Assembly (NCBI RefSeq): GCF_009720365.1
Contig: NZ_ML769315.1
Location: forward strand, 403,621-467,620
Source of the DNA: Catellatospora paridis
GTDB taxonomy: Bacteria > Actinomycetota > Actinomycetes > Mycobacteriales > Micromonosporaceae
Reading direction: 5' to 3'
Length of the DNA stretch: 64,000 nucleotides
Position numbers and translations under genes: made by a program. Of the stretch, positions 34,536-42,926 are shown one piece after another. The notes under the pieces are model-generated. The model worked only from the letters and a program-made list of their open reading frames with translations, made no database searches and was not told the origin of the DNA. Position 1 is the first letter of the stretch. Each line of letters begins with the position of its first letter.

Positions 34536-36559
34536 GCGAGATCGTCACCCACGCGAAGCTGCGGCTGATCGCCGTACCCGGGCTCGACCGGCCCGCCGCG
34601 CTGATCACCCTGGACAACGGGCTGGACCACACCAAGCCGAACACGTTCGGCCCCGGCGGGCTCACCTCGCTGTCGCAGGCGATCGACGAGGCGCACGCCG
34701 CGAACCCGTCGTTCATCGCGGTCACCGGCAAGCCGTACATCTTCTGCGTCGGCGCGGACCTCACCGGCTTCTCCGCGATGACCTCGCGCGAGCAGGTCGT
34801 GCAGATCGGACGGCTGGGCCACGCCACCTTCGCCAAGCTGCGCGAGAGCACCGTGCCCACGTTCGCGTTCGTCAACGGCGCGGCCATGGGCGGCGGCCTG
34901 GAGGTGGCGCTGCACTGCCACTACCGGACCCTGTCCTCGGGTGCGGCCGCCCTCGCCCTGCCCGAGGTCTCGCTGGGCCTCATCCCCGGCTGGGGCGGCT
35001 CGCAGGTGCTGCCGAACCTGATCGGCATCGTGCCGGCGGCGCAGGTCGTGGTGCAGAACCCGCTGATGATGAACAAGATGCTCAAGCCGCAGCAGGCGGC
35101 CGAGATGGGTGTCGCCGATGTGCTGCTGGAGCCGGCCGACTTCCTGGAGCGCTCGCTGGAGTGGGCCGCGGGCGTCGTCAACGGCACGGTCACGGTGAAC
35201 CGGGCCGAGGTGGACCGCTCCGAGATGTGGGACGCGGTCGTCGGCTTTGCCCGGGGCGAGCTGGACAAGCGTCTGCACGGTGCGGTCCCGGCCGCCTCGA
35301 AGGCACTGGACCTGCTGCTGCTGGCCAAGAACGGCGTCACCGCCGAGGGCATCGAGACCGAGATCCAGGCCCTGGCCGACCTCGCGGTCACCCCGGAGCT
35401 GCGCAGCGGCCTGTACGCCTTCGATCTGGTGCAGCGCCGGGCCAAGCGCCCCGCGGGCGCGCCGGACAAGTCCCTCGCTCGCAAGATCACCAAGGTCGGC
35501 GTCGTCGGCGCGGGCCTGATGGCCTCGCAGCTGGCCCTGCTGTTCGCCAAGCGGCTCGAGGTGCCGGTCGTGCTGACCGACCTCGACCAGGCGCGGGTCG
35601 ACAAGGGCGTGGTTTACGTGCACGCCGAGATCGACAAGGCCGTGAGCAAGGGCCGCATGTCCGTGGGCACCGCGGCCAAGCTGCGCGGCCTGGTCAGCGG
35701 CTCGGTCGACAAGTCCGTGTTCGCCGACGCCGACCTCGTCATCGAGGCCGTGTTCGAGGAGCTGTCGGTCAAGAAGGCGGTCTGGGCCGAGCTGGAGCAG
35801 ATCGTCAAGCCGGAGACGGTGCTGGCCACCAACACCTCCTCGCTGTCGGTCACCGCGATGGCCGCCGACCTGGCGCACCCGGAGCGGGTGGTGGGCTTCC
35901 ACTTCTTCAACCCGGTCGCGATGATGCCGCTGCTGGAGATCGTCCGGGGCGAGGCCACCGACGACGCCACGCTGGCCACCGCGTTCGCCGTCGGCAGGCA
36001 GCTGAAGAAGAGCTGCGTGCTGGTCAAGGACGCACCGGCGTTCGTGGTGAACCGGATCCTGACCCGCTTCCTGGGCGAGATCTGGAACGCCGTCGACGCG
36101 GGCACCCCGCTCAAGACCGCCGACCGCGCGCTGGACCCGCTGGGCCTGCCGATGCGCCCGATGGCGCTGCTGGCGCTCGTCGGTCCGGCGGTGGCCGCGC
36201 ACGTGGGCGGCACGCTGCACGGGGCGTTCCCGGACCGCTTCTCGGCCAGCCCCAACCTGGCCGCGATCGCGAAGTCGGGCCTGCCGCTGCTGGTCGACGA
36301 GCGGCTCAACCCGGAGGTGGAGGCGCTGCTCGTGCAGGGCGACGCCCCGCTGACCGGCGAGCAGGTCCGCGAGCAAGCGCTGGCGGCGCTGGCGCAGGAG
36401 ATCCGGCTGATGCTGGACGAGGGCGTGGTGGCCGAGGCCGCCGACATCGACCTGTGCATGATCCTCGGCGCGGGCTGGCCGTTCCACCTCGGCGGCATCA
36501 CGCCGTACCTGGACCGCGCCGGCGTCTCCCAGTCCGTCACCGGCCGCCGCTTCGCCTGA
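34532..36559 (+). CDS. fadB: Fatty-acid oxidation bifunctional protein: enoyl-CoA hydratase / 3-hydroxyacyl-CoA dehydrogenase
   Basis: 675 residues. The N-terminal crotonase domain has oxyanion loops (GKPYIFCVGADLTGF, NGAAMGGGLEVALH) and the catalytic Glu in LPEVSLGLIPGWGG. The NAD-binding domain starts KVGVVGAGLMASQLALLFA. The dehydrogenase signature is GFHFFNPVAMMPLLEIV and KDAPAFVVNRILTRFLGE. Catalyses hydration and oxidation steps and forms the FadAB complex with the upstream thiolase. A 4-bp overlap couples translation. Confidence 0.95.
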   Translation: MSEIVTHAKLRLIAVPGLDRPAALITLDNGLDHTKPNTFGPGGLTSLSQAIDEAHAANPSFIAVTGKPYIFCVGADLTGFSAMTSREQVVQIGRLGHATFAKLRESTVPTFAFVNGAAMGGGLEVALHCHYRTLSSGAAALALPEVSLGLIPGWGGSQVLPNLIGIVPAAQVVVQNPLMMNKMLKPQQAAEMGVADVLLEPADFLERSLEWAAGVVNGTVTVNRAEVDRSEMWDAVVGFARGELDKRLHGAVPAASKALDLLLLAKNGVTAEGIETEIQALADLAVTPELRSGLYAFDLVQRRAKRPAGAPDKSLARKITKVGVVGAGLMASQLALLFAKRLEVPVVLTDLDQARVDKGVVYVHAEIDKAVSKGRMSVGTAAKLRGLVSGSVDKSVFADADLVIEAVFEELSVKKAVWAELEQIVKPETVLATNTSSLSVTAMAADLAHPERVVGFHFFNPVAMMPLLEIVRGEATDDATLATAFAVGRQLKKSCVLVKDAPAFVVNRILTRFLGEIWNAVDAGTPLKTADRALDPLGLPMRPMALLALVGPAVAAHVGGTLHGAFPDRFSASPNLAAIAKSGLPLLVDERLNPEVEALLVQGDAPLTGEQVREQALAALAQEIRLMLDEGVVAEAADIDLCMILGAGWPFHLGGITPYLDRAGVSQSVTGRRFA

Positions 36560-36578
36560 CCGGCTCGCAGGGCCGTTT

Positions 36579-36645
36579 GATGATCGCTGTTTCGTGTCAG
36601 ATAGTGGGGTCCGACCCGACTTTCTGACACGAAACAGCGATCATC
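36579..36645. repeat. Long intergenic palindrome, family copy D
   Basis: Perfect 23-bp inverted repeat (36579-36601/36623-36645) with an inner stem gggtc/gaccc. The 61-bp core 36582-36642 aligns gap-free with copy A (43 of 61 identical by my count). Between convergent fadB and VOC genes, so it can serve as a bidirectional terminator. Confidence 0.8.
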
Positions 36646-36660
36646 GCTGCCACGGCGGCT

Positions 36661-37050
36661 TCAGACGGCGGCGGTGGCGCGTTCGGCGGCGGAGCGTTCT
36701 ACGCAGAATTCGTTGCCCTCGGGGTCGGCCATGACCGCCCAGCCCGTGCCGTCCGGGTTGCGCAGGTCGTTGACCAGCGTCGCGCCGACGGCGAGCAGCC
36801 GCTCGATCTCCTCGTCGCGGCTGCGGTCGGTCGGCTGCAGGTCGAAGTGCACCCGGTTCTTCACGGCCTTGCCCTCCGGCACCGCGATGAACAGCAGCCC
36901 GGGCCCGTCGTCGGGCGACATCAGCAGCGCGGCCGGGTCCTCGGGCTTGTCGTCGGGGTCACGGGGGTAGCCGGTGACCTCGCTCCAGAAGCCCGCCAGC
37001 GCGTAGGGATCGGTGCAGTCCACGGTCAGGTGCCGGATGAGGGAGGTCAT
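36661..37050 (-). CDS. VOC-family protein coupled to a two-component system
   Basis: 129 residues, with IRHLTVDCTDPYALAGFWSE at the N-terminus and ADPEGNEFCVER at the C-terminus. Typical VOC fold related to glyoxalase-like proteins of unknown substrate. Its ATG overlaps the kinase stop (ATGA), so it is the third cistron of the regulator-kinase operon. TAGCAT 7 nt upstream could also give a leaderless internal transcript. Confidence 0.85.
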   Translation of the reverse strand: MTSLIRHLTVDCTDPYALAGFWSEVTGYPRDPDDKPEDPAALLMSPDDGPGLLFIAVPEGKAVKNRVHFDLQPTDRSRDEEIERLLAVGATLVNDLRNPDGTGWAVMADPEGNEFCVERSAAERATAAV

Positions 37051-38207
37051 CTCTCCGATGCTAGGGGTAGTGCGATGGTGACCTCCATACCTCCACCGGG
37101 CAGTGCGACCGCGCCGACCGTGCCGCCGTGGGCCACGCACACCGCGCGCACGATGGACAGGCCCAGGCCGGAGCCCCGCGCGCCGGTGCGCTCACGACCG
37201 CCGCGGCGGAAGGGCTCGAACAGTCCGGGCACGTCGGCCTGGTCGACCTTGAACCCGGTGTTGCCGACCATCAGCCGGGCGTACTCGCCGTCGTGGCGGC
37301 TCTCCACCCAGATCTGCCCGCCCAGGTGGTTGTAGCGGACCGCGTTCTCGATGAGGTTGCCCGCCAGCCGGTCCAGCAGGCTCGGGTCGCCGATGACCGG
37401 GGCCGGGTGCAGCTGCGTGTCGACCGCGATCTTGATGCGTCGCACCTCGTGCTCCATCGCCGACAGCGCCCCCAGCACGCCCGCGCCGAGGTCGACCGGC
37501 TCGTTGCGCAGGCCGGTGCGGCCCTCGCTGCGGGCCAGCATCAGCAGCGCGTCGACCAGGGCGTTGGCGCGTTCGGAGGCGTCGCGCACCACGGTCGCCA
37601 TGCGCCGCAGCTCGGCGGTGTCGACCGCGGGGTCGGACAGCGTCACGTCGATCTCGGTGCGCATCACCGCCAGCGGGGTGCGCAGCTCGTGCGAGGCGTT
37701 GGCGACGAAACGCTGCTGGGCGGTGAAGGCCGCGCCGAGCCGGTCGAGCATCGCGTCGAAGGTGTCGGCCAGCTCGGCCACCTCGTCGTCCGCGCCGGTG
37801 TAGCGGATGCGCTGGTCGAGGGTCTCCCCGCCGAGCTTGCGGGCGGTGGCGGTGACGTGGTGCAGCGGGCGCAGGGCGCGGCCGACCACGGCGTACGCCC
37901 CGAGGATGCCGACCACGCTGATCGCCAGCACGGCGACGATGCCCTTGGCGGTCAGCTCGGTCTGCGCGGCGGACAGCACCGACTCCTGCCACTGGCGCGC
38001 GTCCAGCTGCTGGCCGTCGGCGAGGCGGACCATGGTGCCCGCGGCCAGCTCGTCGGCGGGATGCAGCACCGCGTTCACCACCAGCCAGGCGACCAGCATC
38101 ACGAGGATGCCCGCGCCGACCAGCAGCACCCCGTTGAGCAGGGTGAGCCGCAGGCGCAGGGTGGGCCGCAGCCCGCGGCGGGGCACCCGCACGGGTCGTG
38201 CGATCAC
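37047..38207 (-). CDS. Sensor histidine kinase
   Basis: 386 residues. Two membrane helices (about 22-45 and 89-108) enclose a short extracellular loop of ~40 residues. HAMP, then dimerisation box NASHELRTPLAVM with H173, and ATPase boxes NLIENAVRYN, GLFEPFRRG, GSGLGLSIV follow. Such a small loop suggests membrane or envelope stress sensing. Start GTG overlaps the response regulator stop (GTGA). Confidence 0.93.
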   Translation of the reverse strand: MIARPVRVPRRGLRPTLRLRLTLLNGVLLVGAGILVMLVAWLVVNAVLHPADELAAGTMVRLADGQQLDARQWQESVLSAAQTELTAKGIVAVLAISVVGILGAYAVVGRALRPLHHVTATARKLGGETLDQRIRYTGADDEVAELADTFDAMLDRLGAAFTAQQRFVANASHELRTPLAVMRTEIDVTLSDPAVDTAELRRMATVVRDASERANALVDALLMLARSEGRTGLRNEPVDLGAGVLGALSAMEHEVRRIKIAVDTQLHPAPVIGDPSLLDRLAGNLIENAVRYNHLGGQIWVESRHDGEYARLMVGNTGFKVDQADVPGLFEPFRRGGRERTGARGSGLGLSIVRAVCVAHGGTVGAVALPGGGMEVTIALPLASER

Positions 38208-38884
38208 GCGGCACCGTCCTGCGCCGCGGACGGAATGCGGTAGCCGGCGCCGACCAGCGTCTCGATGAGCGCGGGCTGACCGATCTTCATGCGCAGCGTG
38301 CGCATGGTGACCCGCACTATGGTCGTGAACGGGTCGGTGTTGGCGTCCCAGACCCGCTCCAGCAGCTCCTCGGTGGAGACCACGCCGCCGCGGGCCCGCA
38401 ACAGCTCCTCCAGTACGCCGAACTCCTTGTTGGTCAGGTCGATCAGCACGCCGCCCCGGGTCACCGAGCGCTTGGCGGGGTCGAGTTCGAGGTCGCCGGC
38501 GCGCAGCACGGGCGGGGTGACCGGGGTGGCCCGGCGGCCCAGCGCCTGCACCCGCGCCACCAGCTCGTCGAAGGCGAACGGCTTGGGCAGGTAGTCGTCC
38601 GCACCCAGGCGCAGGCCCTCGACCCGCTCGGCGACGCTGCCGCTGGCGGTCAGCATCAGCACCCGGGTCAGCGCGCCGGAGCCGACGAGCGCGGCGCACA
38701 GCTGGTCGCCGTGCATGCCGGGCAGGTCCCGGTCCAGCACCACCACGTCGTACCGGGTGACGAAGGCCATCTCGTGGCCGACGCTGCCGTCGTAGGCCAC
38801 GTCCACGGCCAGCCCGTGCCGGCGCAGCCCTCGGGCGATCGCATCGGCCAAGTGCCGTTCGTCCTCCACCACCAGCACCCGCAC
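38204..38884 (-). CDS. OmpR/PhoB-family response regulator
   Basis: 226 residues. The receiver has E8-D9, phospho-acceptor D51 (VVLDRDLPG), T79 and K101 (LPKPF). The winged-helix effector ends IVRVTMRTLRMKIG and LVGAGYRI. GTG 38884 has GAGAGG at 7 nt; the frame runs on to 39043 without a ribosome binding site. Partner of the kinase downstream. Confidence 0.93.
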   Translation of the reverse strand: MRVLVVEDERHLADAIARGLRRHGLAVDVAYDGSVGHEMAFVTRYDVVVLDRDLPGMHGDQLCAALVGSGALTRVLMLTASGSVAERVEGLRLGADDYLPKPFAFDELVARVQALGRRATPVTPPVLRAGDLELDPAKRSVTRGGVLIDLTNKEFGVLEELLRARGGVVSTEELLERVWDANTDPFTTIVRVTMRTLRMKIGQPALIETLVGAGYRIPSAAQDGAA

Positions 38885-39045
38885 GTTTCCGCCTCTCTCC
38901 CGACCGCCTGACATCGCCCGCGGTGTCCGCCGGCGAGGGTGTCTGCCACGAAGATAGAGCCCCCAGGCCATTGCAAAAAATCTTCGCGTATAGAAATCTC
39001 GTCGCAGAGATTCGCCATCGGTCGGGCGACGCACGGGAGGCACCG
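38885..39045. promoter_or_regulatory. AT-rich divergent promoter region
   Basis: Unusually AT-rich around 38969-39000 (ttgcaaaaaatcttcg, tatagaaat). Contains an inverted pair AATCTC-N6-GAGATT (38995-39012), a candidate response-regulator site. Drives the two-component operon leftward and the C39 gene rightward. Confidence 0.5.
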
Positions 39046-40290
39046 ATGAATCAGCGCGAAACGCTGCCCGCGTCCGCCGACCTGCCGGCTGCCGAAGCCG
39101 TCAGGCAGCCGTCCGCCGGGCGCGACATCGCCTTCCGGCGGTGGGACTCACCACAGCGCTGGGCCGAGGGCACGGGCAGCGGCGTCTTCGCCGGCACCGG
39201 CGGCCTCACCTTCACCACCGCGACCGGGACGCTGTCGCACACCGACCCCCACACCGGGCTGACCGCCGACTACGAGACCGCCACCTGGACCGGCCCGGAG
39301 ACGGCTGTCGGCTTCGCCGCCACCGAGCTGATCCCGTCCTGGACCGCCGACACCCCCGGCGGCAGCTTCCTGCGGGTCGAGGTGAGCGGCACGACCACGG
39401 CGGGCACCGTCACGAAATGGTTCAACCTCGGCGACTGGGCCGCCGACGACACCGCCTTCCGGCGCACCTCACAGCGCGGCCAGGGCGACCCGGACGGCGA
39501 CGTGAGCGCCGACACCTACCTCGCCGCCGAAGGGCGCGCGCTGGCCTCCTGGCGGCTGCAGGCGACCCTGCTGCGCCCGGCCGGCAGCACGGACACGCCG
39601 GTGCTGCGCACCCTCGGCGCGGCCGCCTCCGCGCTGCCCGCGCCCGGCGCCCTCACCCCGAGCAGCCCGCTCGCGGCGCAGGGCCTGGTGCTCGACGTGC
39701 CGCCCTACTCCCAGCAGATCCACCGGGGCGAGCACCCGCAGTGGGACAACGGCGGCGAGGCGTGGTGCAGCCCGACCTCCACCTCGATGGTGCTGGCCTA
39801 CTGGGGCGTCGGCCCGACCCCGGCCGACCATGCCTGGGTCGAGCCCGGCCACCCCGACCCGTGGGTCGACTTCGCCGCCCGGCACACCTACGACCACACG
39901 TTCGCCGGCTGTGGCAACTGGCCGTTCAACACCGCGTACGCCGGCCGGTTCGGGATGCGTGCCTTCGTCACCCGGCTGCGCTCGCTGAACGAGGCCGAAC
40001 GTTTCATCGCCGCCGGAATCCCGCTGATCGCGTCGGCGTCGTACCGCAAGGGCCAGGTCCCCGGCCTGGACTACGACACCAAGGGCCACCTGGTGGCGCT
40101 GGTCGGCTTCACCGAAGCGGGCGACCCGGTGCTCAACGACCCGAACTCGCCGACGAACGCGCAGGTGCGCAAGCCCGTCGGCCGGGCCGAGTGGGAGTCG
40201 GCCTGGCTCGACAGCAGCCGCGGCCTGGTCTACGTGATCCATCCCGCGTCGGTGCCGCTGCCGACCCCGCCGGGCCAGGCCAACTGGTGA
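39046..40290 (+). CDS. C39-family cysteine peptidase-like protein
   Basis: 414 residues. The N-terminal ~200 residues form a beta-rich domain. The C39-like peptidase domain follows: C241 in EAWCSPTSTSMVLAYW, H348 in TKGHLVALVGF and D365 in LNDPNSPT. No signal peptide or membrane helix is visible from the ATG at 39046, which has GGGAGG at 5 nt. Related Peptidase_C39_2 proteins are usually secreted, so an unconventional route or a cytosolic role is open. Divergent from the two-component system. Confidence 0.85.
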   Translation: MNQRETLPASADLPAAEAVRQPSAGRDIAFRRWDSPQRWAEGTGSGVFAGTGGLTFTTATGTLSHTDPHTGLTADYETATWTGPETAVGFAATELIPSWTADTPGGSFLRVEVSGTTTAGTVTKWFNLGDWAADDTAFRRTSQRGQGDPDGDVSADTYLAAEGRALASWRLQATLLRPAGSTDTPVLRTLGAAASALPAPGALTPSSPLAAQGLVLDVPPYSQQIHRGEHPQWDNGGEAWCSPTSTSMVLAYWGVGPTPADHAWVEPGHPDPWVDFAARHTYDHTFAGCGNWPFNTAYAGRFGMRAFVTRLRSLNEAERFIAAGIPLIASASYRKGQVPGLDYDTKGHLVALVGFTEAGDPVLNDPNSPTNAQVRKPVGRAEWESAWLDSSRGLVYVIHPASVPLPTPPGQANW

Positions 40291-40342
40291 CGACCAGCCG
40301 GCCCGCGACAGCTCGGCCTCCGTCGGCGGCACCTGCGGCCGG

Positions 40343-41617
40343 TCAGTCCGCGAGGCGGTAGACGTCCAGGCCGACCAGGGACTGGCAGACCAGTGCCGCG
40401 CCGCCCAGCCAGCAGCGGTCCAGGGTGATCCCACCCACACCGACCAGCCGGATCCGGGCCGGACGGGCCAGGTCCACCACGCCGAACCAGGTCCGGTCGC
40501 CGCTCGTCCGGGTCAGCACCAGCCTGCGGCCGTCGGTCCCGGCCGACGTCCAGCCGTCCAGCCGCAGCAGCAGGTCGCCGGTCGTGGTGTCGCGGAGCAC
40601 GCCCGCCTGCGGGCGCTCGTCCGTGCCGGTCAGCACCCGGCCCGGCCCGAGCGGCGCGAACCCGTCGACCCGGCCCTGCCAGCGCACCGCGCCGTCGGCG
40701 GGGTCGAGCAGCCAGACCTCGTCGGCCGCGCTGGCGCAGACCAGCGGTGCGCACTCGGTCAGGTAGACGTGGCGGCTGTCGAACGCGGGCGCGACGTCCC
40801 ACGCGGTCTCCAGCGCGGGCAGCCGCAGCGCCGTGACCCGGCGTCGCCCGTCCCGCTCGTAGGCGGCCACCACCAGGCCGCCGACCACCTGCACGGCGGA
40901 CGTCTGCGCGGGCAGCTCGTGCACGGCGCCCGGCACGCCGTCGACGCCCACGAGCCGCACCCGGTCGCGCCCGTCGTCCTCGACCAGGACCAGCCCGTCG
41001 AGCCGCCCGTCGGCCAGGAACGGTGCCAGCCGGTACGACGTGTCGAGCGTGTGCCGCCACAGTGGACGCCCGGTCGGCACGTCCCAGCCGCCGTACCAGT
41101 CGACCGGGGCGGACATGCCCGCCAGCACGACCGTCCGGGACGCGACGCCCATCACGTAGGCCCGCTCCTGCCACCGCCGCCGGCCGGTCCCCGCATCCAG
41201 CGCGTACGTGCTCCACGGTTCGTCCGCGGCCGCGGTGTCGAGCACCGTGACCAGCAGCAACCCGTCGACCTGCCGGGCCTCGTGCACCTCGGGCGAGCGG
41301 CCGTCCAGCGGCGCACGCCAGCGCACCGCGCCGTCGGCGTCCCCGACGGCCACCAGGTCCCGTGCGGTCTCGCCGCGATCCACCACCAGCACCAGGCCGC
41401 CCGCGAACACGACAGGCGCGGCGAGCGGCGGCGCGAGCTCGGCGATCCGGCGCAGCGGCATGGCGGCGGCCGGGGCCGATCCGGCACAGGCCAGCAGCCC
41501 GGCGAGCGCGACGGCCAGCAGCGCCACCACCCGCCGTCCGGTCCGGGTCAGGCGCGGCCCGCCGTCCGGCTCCTCGGCGTCGCCGCGGGGGTCGCCGAGG
41601 TCGATGAGCACGGTCAC
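40343..41617 (-). CDS. Membrane-anchored PQQ-like beta-propeller protein, paralogue a
   Basis: 424 residues. Short cytosolic N-terminus with TVLIDLG, one membrane helix (~30-50), then an extracellular propeller of WD/PQQ-like blades (DADGAVRWRAPL, DAGTGRRRWQE). Cys pairs are C-x4-C (TECAPLVCA) and C-x8-C (RCWLGGAALVC) in the last blade. Last of four tandem paralogues on the minus strand. Function unknown; propellers of this type bind proteins or cell-wall ligands. The start is the first GTG, matching the VT- start of the remnant. Confidence 0.82.
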   Translation of the reverse strand: MTVLIDLGDPRGDAEEPDGGPRLTRTGRRVVALLAVALAGLLACAGSAPAAAMPLRRIAELAPPLAAPVVFAGGLVLVVDRGETARDLVAVGDADGAVRWRAPLDGRSPEVHEARQVDGLLLVTVLDTAAADEPWSTYALDAGTGRRRWQERAYVMGVASRTVVLAGMSAPVDWYGGWDVPTGRPLWRHTLDTSYRLAPFLADGRLDGLVLVEDDGRDRVRLVGVDGVPGAVHELPAQTSAVQVVGGLVVAAYERDGRRRVTALRLPALETAWDVAPAFDSRHVYLTECAPLVCASAADEVWLLDPADGAVRWQGRVDGFAPLGPGRVLTGTDERPQAGVLRDTTTGDLLLRLDGWTSAGTDGRRLVLTRTSGDRTWFGVVDLARPARIRLVGVGGITLDRCWLGGAALVCQSLVGLDVYRLAD

Positions 41618-41639
41618 CCTGCCTCCCGCTTCACCGGAT

Positions 41640-42926
41640 TCAGTCGGGGAGCCGCCAGAGGGTCGCCTGGTTCCCGTCGTGCAAGCAGAGCAGGGTCGGC
41701 TGCTCGAACGCACACCGTCGCACATCACCCGGCAGCTGCGCCAGGATCTCCGGACCGTCCGGGCCGAGTCGGGCGACCTGCAGCACCGCCCCGTCCTCGA
41801 CGAGCCGCACGAGCACCGAGACCGGCGACTGCTCCCACAGCACCTCCCAGCCCGTGACGTCGGTCTCCCGGCCGGTGCCGAGATCGAGCACCGTGTTCGG
41901 GCGGGGGCCGAGCTCGCCGTCCATGTTGCGGTCCCGGTCGAAGACGAGCAGGTGAGAGTCCCTGACCAGGTACTGCTCCGTGAGCAGGCGGCGCACCACC
42001 GCCCCGGTCGCACGGTCGACCACCTCGAGCCCGCCCGCCGGGTCGGACAGTGGGACGCACCGGAACACCGCGCCGCAGTAGACGCCCCACCCGTCCGGCG
42101 CGGTGGCCGGGATCGCCGCCAGCGTCGTCCCGTCGAACCAGGCCAGTTGGGATCCTGTCCCGCCGGAGTACTGGACGGCGAGTTCTCCCTTGTCGGCGAA
42201 CGCCGTTTCGACCGTGGCGGGCACCTGCACCGTGCCGGTGTGCAGCACCCGGCCGTCGTGCACGTCGTATGCCGTCACGAGACCGGTCGGGCTCACCGTC
42301 CAGGCCGTGTCGCCCTCGCCGTCGAACACGGGATTCACCGCGTCCGGCATCGTCCAGAGCCGGGCCCCGGTCCGCAGGTCGGCGACATGCACGGCAGGCG
42401 CCCCGTTCGCACCGTAGACCGAGTCCATCGTGCGGACGACGTCGCCGACCGGCACCATCAGGTCGCCGCTCCGCCACCGTACGGCCCCGGTCGCGAGGTC
42501 GAGTCCGACGCTGAGTTCCTCGTCGCCGTTCCCGTCGACCTGCGCGACCACGACGATCCCCGGCACCGCGGGCGAGACCACGATGTTGCTCATCTGCGGC
42601 CGCTCGGGCAGCTCCACACTCCAGCGCGGCGCGCCGTCGCTCAGCTCGTACGCCGTGAGCCGGCCCTGCCCCCGCAGCAGGAACACGTCACCCGCGAAGA
42701 CCGGGCCGCTGGCGCGCGCGTCGGCCACCGGCACCCGCACGAGCTCGATCAGGCCTGACCGCGGTGCCCCCGCGCCACCGAGCGTCAGCAGCAGCCCCAC
42801 GCCGAGTGCCGCCGCGGCCGCGCGCACGACGCGACGCGGCTCGCCGGGCTCGGGCAGCGGCTCCCGCCAGCCGCCGCCCAGCTCGATCACGGCTGCGCCG
42901 TCCGGTCCCCCCGCGGTGATGTTCAC
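41640..42926 (-). CDS. Membrane-anchored PQQ-like beta-propeller protein, paralogue b
   Basis: 428 residues. N-terminal motif AVIELGGGW, one membrane helix (~38-55), then propeller blades (DLATGAVRWRSG, DLRTGARLW). Cys pairs C-x5-C (VYCGAVFRC) and C-x8-C (RCAFEQPTLLC). It ends DGNQATLWRLPD. The GTG start overlaps the stop of paralogue c (GTGA), with GGGGAGGA upstream. Confidence 0.82.
   Translation of the reverse strand: MNITAGGPDGAAVIELGGGWREPLPEPGEPRRVVRAAAAALGVGLLLTLGGAGAPRSGLIELVRVPVADARASGPVFAGDVFLLRGQGRLTAYELSDGAPRWSVELPERPQMSNIVVSPAVPGIVVVAQVDGNGDEELSVGLDLATGAVRWRSGDLMVPVGDVVRTMDSVYGANGAPAVHVADLRTGARLWTMPDAVNPVFDGEGDTAWTVSPTGLVTAYDVHDGRVLHTGTVQVPATVETAFADKGELAVQYSGGTGSQLAWFDGTTLAAIPATAPDGWGVYCGAVFRCVPLSDPAGGLEVVDRATGAVVRRLLTEQYLVRDSHLLVFDRDRNMDGELGPRPNTVLDLGTGRETDVTGWEVLWEQSPVSVLVRLVEDGAVLQVARLGPDGPEILAQLPGDVRRCAFEQPTLLCLHDGNQATLWRLPD

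Noticed and set aside
33620-36559. 979-codon frame covering fadA end and fadB
   Set aside because: Only the part from 34532 is fadB; the upstream part is an out-of-frame shadow of fadA.
7357-36645. Palindromes as insertion-sequence ends
   Set aside because: No transposase or RAYT-like gene lies between or next to them in this window and no target-site duplications are visible.
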